Assembly (NCBI GenBank): GCA_023313575.1
Contig: JAJTTP010000002.1
Location: 1,736,001-1,800,000 of the forward strand
Reading direction: 5' to 3'
DNA length: 64,000 nucleotides
Source: Eutypella sp. D-1
Taxonomy: Eukaryota; Ascomycota; Sordariomycetes; Xylariales; Diatrypaceae
In this document: positions 25,196 through 37,581 of the stretch, piece by piece
Layout: each line of letters begins with the position of its first letter
Position numbering within the stretch: position 1 is the first letter of the stretch
Made by a program: the position numbers and the translations under genes
The notes under the pieces: generated by a model
The model's input: the letters and a program-made list of their open reading frames with translations, nothing else
Database searches by the model: none
What the model was told of the DNA's origin: nothing

Positions 25196-27196
25196 ATGGA
25201 CCCGATAACTATTTTCCAGATCGTGGGGGCGGCGATTTCGATGGGCGATCTCGTCTTGAAGTGCTTAGCAAAACTCTCCGCTCTCAAGGCAAAGTACCGT
25301 AATGTGTCCCTAAATATATCCACCATAATTGGACAGTTGTACATGGTACAGGCCGCAATTAACGAACTAGAGACATGGAATAAGTCAGGGTACGGTCAGG
25401 ATCCGAGGTACCAGCAATTGGCTTCCCAAATTAGCAACTCTCTTGACTGCTTTAGTACTTTGATGCTTCGTCTCGAACAGCACCTAGGTCGTTTCGATAC
25501 AGAACGCCCAGAAGAGATGACGGCCAAAGACAAGACTATTTTCCTCTGGGACGAAAAAGAGACCATTGAGTTCTCCACTTTACTTGATCGGCAGGTGAAT
25601 GCATTGAATCTATTACTGCAAGCAATTCAGTGGTAAGTCATGGACCTACTCTAAAGAGTCTTCTAACATCGTTGTTATGATAGCAAAACTTGGCAGCAAC
25701 AAAATGAAATGGTTGCCAGAGAAGAAAGTCAATACACGCTGCAGCTTTCCAAGGACTGTTCATCCTCTCTTATTGTCCTCGACGATTCCAATAGCACAAG
25801 TTCTGAGCGATCATCGAGGATAAACAAGACTTTTGATTTCGATACTCTTGTTCTGTGTTCCAACGCTTATCGGAGGGCGGGAAGATATCATCTAAGAAAA
25901 GCAATCAACAATAAGAGGTCTCAGGTACCCTATCATACTAAAGAGGTGCCCTACGTAAAGTCCTTCAAGGAACCAGAGGTATCCCAAAAGACTGTCGCTC
26001 CAACGGCTCGGAAGTCCCGCTTTCTATCAGGGTTACCACGGAACAATGCAGATGACAGCCCGGAATCCTCAACCGCACATCAAACTGGCATGTCTTTCCA
26101 GAAATCAACTAAGAGTTCGCGTCCCAAACCATTTATACGATGGCCCAAACCGTATATCTCAACCCGGCGCTTGCAAGAGGGCTTTCGACAGCACCGCTCG
26201 ATACACGAAGGGTCATTGTCCGAACTGGATGATCACACGCGGCTGAACGTACAGAAACTATATCTACTTGGTTTAGAAGATAGTGGAAAGACAACATTGT
26301 TAAAGAGATTTCTGGCCTTGGGGAATCCCGAATACCTGGTGCACCACGCGCGATCCAATCGTCAGGATATATGGAACAATATCATTAACATCTCTCAACA
26401 GGTGTTGCGCTATATGAAAGAACAGGATATACCATTGGGCAACGAGGCTCGACAATCTCAGCTCGATACGACCCAGCAACCCAATCCCTCAATGTCGCCC
26501 GGGATTCTCGATGCCATCAAATTAATTTGGGCTGATGAAGCTTTCCAAAATACAGTCAGGCGTATCGATGCAAGCGATGCAGTGTTCACTCATGACAGTG
26601 ATGCCTACTACTCCTCCAGGCTTGACAGAATATTGTCTGCAGAATGTGTCCCCACTATGGAGGACATACTGTGGTGTCGGAAAGCAACAACCGGCTTTTA
26701 TACGACTCAGCTCACCTTCCAAGGCATGAAGTACGAAGTCTGGGACGTTGGTGGTCAAAAGTCCGCGATATGGAAATATATTTATACCCTCGATGACGTC
26801 CCCACCGTTCTATACACATTTGATGTGACAGCCTATCCGAAGTTTCTACAGGATGGCGATAATAGCGCCAGCAGGATGGATGAGCAAATACTCTTGCTGC
26901 AGTCATTGGTTGAATCAAGATCCTGTCGGGATGCGACTATAATCATCGTTCTTACGAAGCTGGACCTGCTTGAGGATTATCTACACGCGTATCCTGCTGA
27001 TGAGTATTTTGAACACTACAGTTGCGACCATCAATCCGAAAATGAGATGGAATATTTTTTAAAGTATATTGGAGAACGCCTCGGAAGCTTAGTGCAATCA
27101 AGCAGCTGTCGGGGACAGGTCTTTACTGTGGACGCAACTCTTGTGGATGTAGACAGACGCAACCCTGCGGAGCAGATTTTGAAGATAATATATTGA
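25196..27196 (+). CDS. STAND/HeLo-like N-terminal domain fused to a G-alpha-like GTPase domain
   Basis: Exons 25196..25632 and 25684..27196 (51-bp intron with CTAAC branch site, phase 2) give 649 residues. Residues 1-150 (MDPITIFQIVGAAISMGDLV, then helices with LSALKAKYRNV and IIGQLYMVQAAINELE) resemble the helical N-terminal domain of fungal STAND/NLR proteins. Residues 150-330 are a low-complexity basic linker. Residues 330-649 are a G-alpha domain: P-loop GLEDSGKTT (342-350), switch I with Arg478 in RKATTG, DVGGQ (500-504) with the catalytic Gln, TKLD (570-573) in place of NKxD, and VDAT (628-631) as the G5 box. The P-loop to switch I spacing leaves room for a full alpha-helical insert. 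There is no N-myristoylation glycine. It is probably a signalling GTPase; partners are unknown. I recall similar fusions in other fungal genomes but no described function. Confidence 0.85.
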
Positions 27197-29139
27197 GAAC
27201 CTTTGATCCCAAACCTATGGGTACATGTCTCACACTGTTTGGGAAGTTGAGACTTAATCTCTAGAAGGCTACGGGTTGTCAAAGTATTCTTCAACGTATA
27301 ATCAAGCTACATCATCCTCATGCATTGAGCACTGCTCTGTACAATAGACATCGTAGCAGAATATCTAGAAGATCCACTCAAGGCATCGCTATTTCCATAA
27401 AAGACGCCTCGAGGGTTTACCTCAACCTAGAAGAACCCATCCAAACCGGCCATGCTCATATTACCCTTATGTGCATCATATCGCTGAGTCATTTAAAAAT
27501 GTTGCTGGAAATTAGTATCAGTATTGCTAGATGGAGAGACCAGAAACACTAGGTTACAAAGCGAGTTATCAACATATAGGTGTAAAGTTATCAAAGTGAA
27601 AGGAATGTAGTTCATACAGGCAGCTGTATCAGATACCATAGCTATACTCAATATGATTACAGGGCCCACTATAGGGGCCAGGTTTACAACTACTATTAAA
27701 ACATCTTCTACTAAATGGAAGCACGATAAAGAGGTTCAAATGTAAATCTTTTGCAAGCCCCAGCTGCCCCATACAGCTGTTGCAAGGTATTAAAGTGTTA
27801 TAGAACCGGCATATTTAGTCCCATAAAAAGTCCGGTCACTTGTTACCGTCAGTTTACTTGAGTAATTAGCTTGCCGTCACATTGTGCTTTTCTTTCCTTA
27901 TTTCAGCCTTCTCTATGCAGCCACTAGTTTCAGATGCGATCACAACTCTACTGATCTAGAAACATTATATAGGCTTTATTTCCTTGAATCTGTGGAGTGA
28001 TACGAGTGAATTCCGAGAATTCCAGTCAATGTCGAGTAGACTTTGAAGTTACATATTAGAACAAATATGAAGAGCAATATCATTCAATCCTGTTTCCATA
28101 TTCAACTAAGTAAGCACAGTTGGGTGCTTAGGAAAGAGCCAGTGGTCTTAATCACCTAGGTAAGAGAGCCTGATAGCAAGTGTTATTGGGCAGTCGATCT
28201 TCTTTGTGCAACTCTTCTTCCAAGGAGACATTAGATCATTTGTACAACCACCATACTTCGTTAAAGAATATGTCACATATTGACATACCATTAATTCCTA
28301 GTACAACGCCATACATGCCGCCTGGCATGTATTCACACAAGTTCATACTTTCCGCATGAAGTGCCATGCTGCCCTTCCTTCAAGTGTGAACATTCTAGAG
28401 GGATAGATTGGAGATATACTACTTTGGTTGACTGCATATACTAGGGATAAAAACTGTAGATATCCTAGTTGCATGGTATCATGTATACCATGCGCTAATC
28501 TAGAGATAAGTATGCATTCAAGGCGAGGCCCGGATACCAAATCCATCCGGAGTTGTTTTGTTTGATAACATATTGGTGTTAGTCTCATATGTAGTTTCCC
28601 TGATTGGGGGTGTTGATTCCATTGCTGCCACAAATTCTTTTTCTATTTACCCAAGCAGCCCATCCTCATATTTTCCCACCTATCTTTTCCATAAACCCTC
28701 ACAATCACCAGAAAAGGTGAGAGCTGTATGCTCTCAGATTTTGCCCACTGCCATTCTAAATCATTTCCACCTACTGAGAAAGACATATATCTTTACAACT
28801 TTCTTTTCATAGAAAGGCTACTAGTAGATGCCAGACCAATACCCTGAGCTTTTTCGAAATTCGATACTTCATTCCTTTAATTCTCTCTTACTTAATCTTT
28901 TCTTCTCAGTGTCTAAACGCCCGCGCATGTTCCCCCAGAAGATTTGGAAGTCGCGATCCATCAAACCAAGCCTAGACAATCTTCGCCTTCTTCATTGACA
29001 TTTTCCCTCACATCGACCTTCGGATTTACAAGAACACTGGTATTTTTTTATTCACGTGGGTAATCAACTTCCACCTAGCGCCTCCAGCTTTATCTAACCT
29101 AGCTCACGGAAAAGAAACTGCAACGCGTATTCCTTCAAG
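27197..29139. other. AT-leaning intergenic, 1.9 kb
   Basis: No supported gene. Contains two adjacent short inverted repeats at 28440-28493 and a pyrimidine-rich stretch at 28840-29130 that is probably the promoter and leader of the SET gene. Confidence 0.5.
28440..28493. repeat. Two adjacent short inverted repeats
   Basis: ACTAGGGATA (28440-28449) pairs with TATCCTAGT (28461-28469) with one bulged base. Immediately after, GCATGGTA (28471-28478) pairs perfectly with TACCATGC (28486-28493). Confidence 0.6.
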
Positions 29140-30496
29140 ATGGATGTACTTCCATTTTCCCAGTCCGAGGTTGCTTCTACCGGGATGACGTCTCCTCTGG
29201 TCGAGCTTAACAATAACAGCGACGACGCTAACTGTCTCTCGCTTGATGTACGTATCGATAATTATTCCAAATCTTGCTATAATACTGACCTAGGGAAGCT
29301 GGCTGCACTCGAGATCAAAGATGAGATCAAAGCAGCGGACGATGACGGTCTGTCTCCCCTCGACAGTGTCTCTGTGAGAGGCTGCTCTCCCAGCCCTACT
29401 GATGAAGGGGCTGTCACTGGTATCCAGTCCACTGGAGTGCTTGATCGGAACCGCACTGTCGTGCCGGAAAACCTGGACTGGCATGATTCTTCCACCTCCA
29501 GCCGATCACCATCGGGTAGCGACAGTCAGCCAAGTTACCCTGAGCCATATCAGTAAGCAGAGAAGTTGGACTGGAAGTTGCAAAATGTTAAATGCTGACC
29601 AACCTAACAGATGGATGAAGCTCGTCGGTGATACAGATAACAAGGACAGCAAGCCCTCCGACGAGGCCACCGTGGACTGCCGCGACGACAGCGGCAACGA
29701 TTCTTCCTCTGGAAGAGCTGCTACCGAGGCGGAGAACTATCGAGCGCTGGCCGATTGGCACGCCGCGAACCTGAAAACAATCAGACAGCTCAACGAATGG
29801 CACACCGAGGAGATGGAGCGTTTTGACCAGCTCGCCCGAGAGCGGTCCAAACAAGTCGGTCGCAATTCGAAGTCGTTCCGCAACCGCTACTTTGAGATTA
29901 AGTCGTCCCCGATTTCAGGCCTCGGCGTTTTCGCTTTACAGGATATCGAGGCCGGCACCACAATCCTTATCGAGAAGGCCGTGCTGAACACCACTGAGGA
30001 GACCGTCTTCAGCGATCTGGAGAGGCTGAAGCCCGAGCTCATCCAGGCGTACTACCACCTCCATGCCCACTACGAGACTCCCAACCTCGATCGCGTCACC
30101 GCGATCCTGCGCACGAACGGGTAAAGCATCCATACTTCTTTTCACTTGTTCATTCTTGGTATTGGTCTTGTCGCTGACTGAATATTCGGGACTTGCAGTT
30201 TTCAGACCATTCGCCGTCGTCTGGGAATCTTCCTTGTTGCGTCTCGATTCAACAACGCCTGCCGCCCCCGGAACAACGTCACCTACTACTATGATAGCGA
30301 GAATGACTGCATCGTGATGGAGACTCTCATCAAAGTTGTGGCTGGTACCGAGTTGACTATCTTTTACGGATCCTCGCCTTTGGGCCTGCTCATCAACTAT
30401 GGTTTCCGCTGTGCCTGTGGTGGTTGTTCTCCCCTCACTGATGCGGAGTACGATGACCACATCAACTCGACCGCCAACTGGTATCAACCAATCTGA
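29140..30496 (+). CDS. SET-domain protein (putative protein-lysine methyltransferase)
   Basis: Exons 29140..29552, 29611..30120 and 30199..30496 (introns 58 and 78 bp, both phase 2) give 406 residues. Residues 1-170 are acidic, Ser-rich and disordered. Residues 179-220 form a helical, charged segment (NEWHTEEMERFDQLARERSK). The SET domain runs from about 237 (SPISGLGVFALQDIEAG) through the pseudoknot segment RFNNACRP (324-331) to KVVAGTELTIFYG (353-365), with the expected tyrosine at 364. A post-SET-like CACGGC (379-384) can bind zinc. The motif normally reading NHSC is NNAC here, so the conserved histidine is replaced. It resembles the fungal SMYD/SET5-like group without a clear MYND finger. 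Its substrate (histone or other) is unknown. Confidence 0.8.
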
Positions 30497-31198
30497 CAGA
30501 TTGCTGTAAGGCAATGCATATCTTGGTGTTTCCCATGGCCGACTGGTGAAGTGGTGAAGTAGAGAAAACTCGAGGGTTTTGAGAAGGGTGGGCAGGTCGG
30601 GGAAGGGATAGAAGCTTCGTCGCCTAGGATTGATCTTCTTAGAATTTGTCACCAGGAAAAGGCAGCCGGTCAGTGCGTCGATTTCATGCGTTATCCTCTC
30701 AGAAATAGACATCTTAGGCTGGTTATACGGTCGTGTAGGTCTAGAATTCAGAAATCAATCGCGCAGTTCTTCTTCAGCCTCAAGGTATTTCAAACGATAT
30801 TGGAGCGTAGTCGAGACTGTTCGTCGCGCACACCCCTTGACTCCAGTTCTCTCTTCTTAGCGGTTGATGCCACAACGAAGTACCCAAATGGACCCAATCA
30901 CAGCTCGAACCGATCGCCAGAATGCTTATGTAGGCGCGCTGGTGTGCGTTAGTTCTGCCGAATTAATAGCCCACTCCTAATCCACTGATGGCGCAAGCCA
31001 ATTGCAACCACAAGGAGGGCCTGCCGCTAATCAGAACCGATATCGCATTGTACATGCTAACTTCTCTCGTTAACTGTCCAAGTGTAATGGTAAAATGGCT
31101 AGACAACGCGTAGGGATAGTAGTTCAGGATGTTCGTATTCTACTCAAATACTAGCACATGGGAATCTATCTATTGTACACTTTTCCAATACCAATCTT
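30497..31198. other. Intergenic between convergent genes
   Basis: 3' UTRs of the SET gene and the OYE gene. The long minus-strand frame at 29936-30712 crosses here and is antisense to the SET exons, so it is not accepted. Confidence 0.5.
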
Positions 31199-32488
<1,290 letters not shown>

Positions 32489-32787
32489 TCAATGAAGGTG
32501 GTATGTTGGTGCTGGGAATCTTGAAGAGATATGGGATGATATTTTATGACCTATTGACCGAGCTCTTTGTCACAATTCATCAATGTGGTCGTGATGAGAC
32601 TGCCTGCCTTTATATGACCACGATAGGAGAACTGATCCCGTCGTACCCAAAGTGGGTGGACCAGCTCTTCATTGGCCAGTTCAGTAGTGTACAATGGTTA
32701 TAGCGGCGATTCACCCGTACGGCTGGGTACTACGAGTCAATCCCCGATGACAAAGCTAAGAAGATCTCCATAGCGGACCCATTTTCC

Positions 32788-32895
32788 CAGGGCGGACTAT
32801 TTCCCCTATTACTAAGGTGAAGCTATCGTCGACAGTAGTGGAGCACGACACACCCTGATTTTATGGGTCACCTTACAGGGTAAACTATTTCCCTG
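32788..32895. mobile_element. Possible MITE-like element, 108 bp
   Basis: Left end starts CAGGGCGGACTATTTCCCC and reaches AAGGTGA at 32820; the right end, read in reverse, starts CAGGGAAATAGTTTACCC and reaches AAGGTGA. Both ends start CAGGG as in some Tc1/pogo-type terminal repeats. The match is imperfect with a gap, ACTATTTCCC also occurs as a direct repeat (32796, 32884), and no TA target duplication is evident, so this is tentative. Confidence 0.25.
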
Positions 32896-34698
32896 TTAAT
32901 AATTTGGCGCGAAGTCTTGCTAACGGCGACACTAGTCTCGGATGATTTACATCATTGATTCAAAAAATGAACTTCCTCGAAGGAACGCGATGGCTCTGTG
33001 TCGTGATCACTGTGGGTATGGCTATGTTAGGTATGGCAACGAATCCTCCGGACTTTAGCAGGCGTTAGGAGCCATCCTGACTAAAAGTCGTAAGGCAAAA
33101 AGAATCGACACCGACAGACCGACTGTTGACTTGATTAATAACGGAAAGAAGTGCTGAGTCGTTGATAATAGTTTAAGCTGGTACTTCGTATGTGGATATT
33201 TGGTTCCATGCTTGATCTCAAGACTTGCGGCAGGCAGCTCTGCATTGAAAGAATACTACGAGCCTAATATTCTTGGCCGCTCTCGACTTAAGCTATGGAA
33301 GCTAATCGAATAACACACCGATGAATCGTTTATCCCAATATGTCTCGGGTTGCGGGCCGCACTCGTGTCGAGAAGGTTCGACGAACTCATCTACGTCTGA
33401 CGCCACGGCGTTAGTTGCGTACTGGCGGGCCGTTCCGGTCGCTTCTCGGGAAACCTATTTCAAGACCGAATTCTCTACCACCGTCATATCGGCGGGGTCT
33501 TACCTAAGCTGAATTTCTACGCAGCCACGACATGCTTATAGAGAAGCGTAAACCCGAAGCCAACAACTATTACGTCTAATCTCTCTGTGCCTCATTCAGA
33601 GATGTTTCTACTAGGCCCTATGAATCACGGAGACCAACCACTGCTATTATTCCTGCCACCGGAGTCCCGTCTCAAGGCAATTGTCTATCAGGCTCCCCAA
33701 CTGAGCTAAGTAGTCGCATTTCCTTGCCTTCCGACATCTCGCTGTTGGAATTGTGATGTCGACAGCTAGGATATTGTCCTCACCCCCCTCAAGTTTGGCC
33801 CACTTTACACAACATCTCTAGAGAATGCAACGCTCCCGTGCGACTACGTTCAGGCTGCGGAGAGAAGCGGGAGGTGGCCGTAGACCACTAGTTCACCGCG
33901 GCAAAGCTGGCGATATGGATGGGCATAGACGAGGAGGCATAGCAAGTATGGCGGGTGTGACGAACCAGAAATGCTGGAATCTCACCGTGAAATCCTCCAG
34001 TCCACATTCACCGTCGCGGCGGAACCGCCTCCCCGCTATGCATCGGGACCGGTAAGCTATGTGCCCACGGGACACAGCACCGATTTTGGATACACAGAAA
34101 GAGGCTCGGGTGTCCGTGGCCCATTAGTTACCAATACGTCGTACTTTTACACTCATATCACGCAGGAAAATAACTGTACGAGGAGGGAGATGAAGGGGAG
34201 CCCAATCGGCCGTTCGTTTTGACATTCATCAATATGGGATGTCCCATCCGTAGTGGACGGGACGAACCGGTAATCTCGTCCCCCCAAACAAGGTCAAATT
34301 GCTCGGAAGACCAATATGGCAGCCGCTGAACTTGTAGCTGGCCCCTCAGACATTTTAATTCCATATCTATGCCGCCTCCTTCCGGCCAGGACAGCCAGGT
34401 GACGTTGCAATGTACTTAGTATCACTCCAGGCACGTTCCGTTGCGCGCTCGCGTGAGTTCCCATGCTCACCCATCAAGAGGTAAGCATACACAACCGGGA
34501 TCATAGATAGCGGGAGGGAGATACATCGAAAACACGGCGCCTTCACAGGTAGAAGAGAGAGCAGAGTATTCACGGTCGTGCTGGCTATTTTCAACTTAAC
34601 GGTGATTCAACGGTAAGAAAAGAAAAAAGATTGGACGGTAAGCAGGTCGGCGAATTCAGGATTGACAGATAGATCCAAACCTGTGGTAGCAACCACTG

Positions 34699-34714
34699 CC
34701 CCCCCCCCCCCCCC
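34699..34714. repeat. C16 homopolymer
   Basis: Intergenic run of about 16 C. Confidence 0.85.
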
Positions 34715-35976
34715 ACAAAGAAAACAAGTTCCAGTCAATTAATACATCAAATGAAAAATCAACAGACCAACTGGCCAATCTATTGCAGGAAGAGACGAGA
34801 ATTTCGCTGGCGGGATGCTCGCTAACAACCGACGTTTGCGCTTTGGAAGGATGTTTTTTAAACCTATATACAAATAGGTACGTACGTAAAGAGAAGCCAA
34901 TGCCGGTGGTTAGCCCGGCTGGCAGACAGGCGACGACAATAAATGACCAACTGCCGCCCGCCTAACTACTGCTCCTCGCACATTGTCCACGCTTGTCCAT
35001 CCGTTTATATGTATATGCCACCCCGTCGCTCAAGAATCACCCACTTCTAGACCGCTTCAAGATTTGCGTCAAATGACCGCCTACTTTTCTCCATTGCACT
35101 CTCTCCTGCGTCCACAGAAACCCCTCCTCTGCCGCGGGCGGCATATCACCTCTGCCTGCTGTCCCCATATTTGTTCCGTAGGCTCGTCCGAATAATACTC
35201 TGGTGATTTCGATGCGAAGGCAGAGGGTTCTCGAAACGTCGCTAAGGCAGAAGCACCAAGGCGCCGGATTTCACCTCGAAATTGATCGTCACGGTACGGA
35301 AATTGCCCAAAAGGTGGCAAGCTCATCGACTCACGGTTTCAACCGCGCCGGTCGGGACAGAGAGCTAGGGTGCGTATACTGCGTCGTATGCTTCGACTTC
35401 CATTCCTTGCCTTTTTCTTTTTCCCTCCTTAGCTAGTCTGGCTTGCAGACGCTTATCACCCTCCAAGCTCGCTTGCTGAATGTGTACCGCTGGGGAACAA
35501 TGCAGAAATAAGAAGACAAAAAATAACGGTTGTAAATCTAACAAAAGAAAAAAAGAAGAATAAACCCAAGAACTTTGATACCGGGCATCTTTTTTTTCGG
35601 TGTGCCCCGGAGCCTTTTATCCCCGCAACGCCTCTCATATACATCTCGCAGGCCGTTTTCTATAAGTTGACTGGAGACTTCTGAAGCGAAAAGCGATGCC
35701 CATGTCTGATATCGAAAATTTGCCTGGATCGCGGCAGCTTTCCAGTGAGATGCGTAGTGGTATACCGTGTTTCGATCATGTGTATACGGTGCACATATGT
35801 AGAGCAGATAACAGCTTCGTGGCGAAGCAAGGCAGATGGGTTTAATGCTATATATGGTATTAAAAAGTACACCGACCAGGCGTCGAGGTATCGTCACCAA
35901 ACGCCTCTCACCATGACAACGTGTAGCCGCGATGCGGATAGGGGTATGAAGAAATATGGAAAGGAGTAAATGAAAT

Positions 35977-37581
35977 TCAAAGAGTGACGTCAAGGACTAG
36001 GCTAACATCCTGTACGTTAGATCCAGCCAGGTCCTCGAGAACGGGTATCAAGTCTAGAAGCTCGTTGTCATGTGCATCAGAAAACCAGCTGCTAATCGGT
36101 ACGGCATGCTGAGGATGGAATATGTATGAGGTGGGGGAGTTGTCGATGATGATGGTGTCCTTCAGGTCTCTCCCGACCTGGGATAAATCCTTCACATAGT
36201 TGCCCTGGTGATTGTAGCAACTCTCGCGGAACAGCCGGTGGTGGACGACGTTGTGGATATCGAGTTGGTCCAATAATGGGTCACCGTACTAAACACACGT
36301 TGGTAAGCCTCAAGTTGATTCAGTATCGGACATGTTTTAACGTACCTTGGATACCGATGCCGTGAAGACAACAACCTCATAAAGCTCGCCCACCCGCTTC
36401 ATGAATTGGTCCACACCTGGACGTTTTATAACGTATACATTGTGGTAATTGCCCTCGATCTCGACGGGTATCGTGAAGTCTGCCTGGTGGAGAATCTGGA
36501 AATCGTGAGAATGCGTTTATCAAGTAAGAACTGTGAAACTCACCTTAAAAGAGCTATGTACTAGGGTCTCATCCAGATCTAGAACTAGACACTTTCTGCC
36601 CTTCAGATGGGGCTCGATGGGAGGCAGCAATGCCTTCTGCTGCTCACTCTCTTCGGACGCTATCGACGTTTCGCCCTGACTAGCCGGCGGGGCACTGGTA
36701 AGGGGTATTGGTCCTGGTGGCGGTGGAGGCATCGGCTTGGCTAGTTGTTCGTCGGCAGGGTTGGCGGGCTGACTGGTGGCTGCGGTTGGGGCAGATGCCT
36801 CAGCATCTGGCATAACTACATCACCGTCGCCATCTTGCGGGGTATTTTCGGCAGCCTGTGCCTGTTCCCCTTCCTTCGTCTCCGCCACTGGAGGGTTGAC
36901 AGTAATACTCGGACCGGGAACAGCCACGTTTGCTGGCTGCCGGTTCTCGAGGGTACGATCAGTGGTAGCGGGTTGCTCGGTCGATGCTGATGGAGGCTGG
37001 GCTTTGGCGGCATCCTGGGCCGGAGCTGGCGTTACCTGTGCCGGGACTGCCGTCTCCTTTTCTTTCTCCGGAAGTTGCGTCTTACTGGCGGTAGTCTGTT
37101 CTGACGGAGTCATCGTTCTCCGGCTAGAGGTAATTGGCCTCTGTGGGATCTTGTCAAGCTTATGAGGGGGCAACGGATCCTCGCCGGCTTCCAGAGCATT
37201 CGCGTTATTAGGAACACCGCAGCATCCGAGGAGTGCAAGCAAACCGCCTTTCTTTCGCTTTTGGGGAGCTCCGGTAGCGTTAGGCTGTGATGCAGTCGGG
37301 TTTGTTGCGGTACGGGCGAGGCCGGATCGATTACTCGCGACACTCCCATTGCGGCGACGCCCAAGCCTACTACTCCTAGATTCCTTCGAATGTCCCCCTA
37401 TGCTGTTCCGAGGCTCGTTTGCGGTGGCGCCGCTCAAACCCGTCGCGGCAGATGACGACTGAACTTGCTGGGAAGACCCCTTGGAAGAGGCGCCTAAGAG
37501 ACCGCGACCCTTTTTCGAACCCGAATCCTCCCTAGAAGCATCCTGCTCGGGCTGAGCCTTCTCGTCTGTACCTCGAGACAT
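35977..37581 (-). CDS. psr1: Psr1-type FCP1/SCP-like phosphatase (DxDxT family)
   Basis: Exons 37581..36544, 36495..36346 and 36288..35977 (introns 48 and 57 bp, phase 0) give 499 residues. The catalytic domain starts [20 protein letters not shown] (327-346), the HAD-type DxDxT nucleophile motif. It continues with [40 protein letters not shown] and [19 protein letters not shown], all hallmarks of yeast Psr1/Psr2 and SCP phosphatases, which dephosphorylate Ser/Thr proteins; Psr1/2 act at the plasma membrane in sodium-stress signalling with Whi2. The long N-terminal 325 residues are disordered, Pro/Ala/Thr-rich, with a [10 protein letters not shown] patch (113-122) whose Cys-Cys could be palmitoylated, comparable to the Cys pair near the yeast Psr1 N-terminus but placed internally. 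Assignment to Psr1 is by motif and domain order. Confidence 0.88.

Noticed and set aside
29936..30712. 258-codon minus-strand frame
   Set aside because: It is antisense to the SET-domain exons, whose motifs and splice junctions are convincing; it shows no domain of its own.
35538..35993. 151-codon minus-strand frame
   Set aside because: It overlaps the end of the Psr1-like gene in another frame and lies in its probable 3' UTR; composition is not protein-like.
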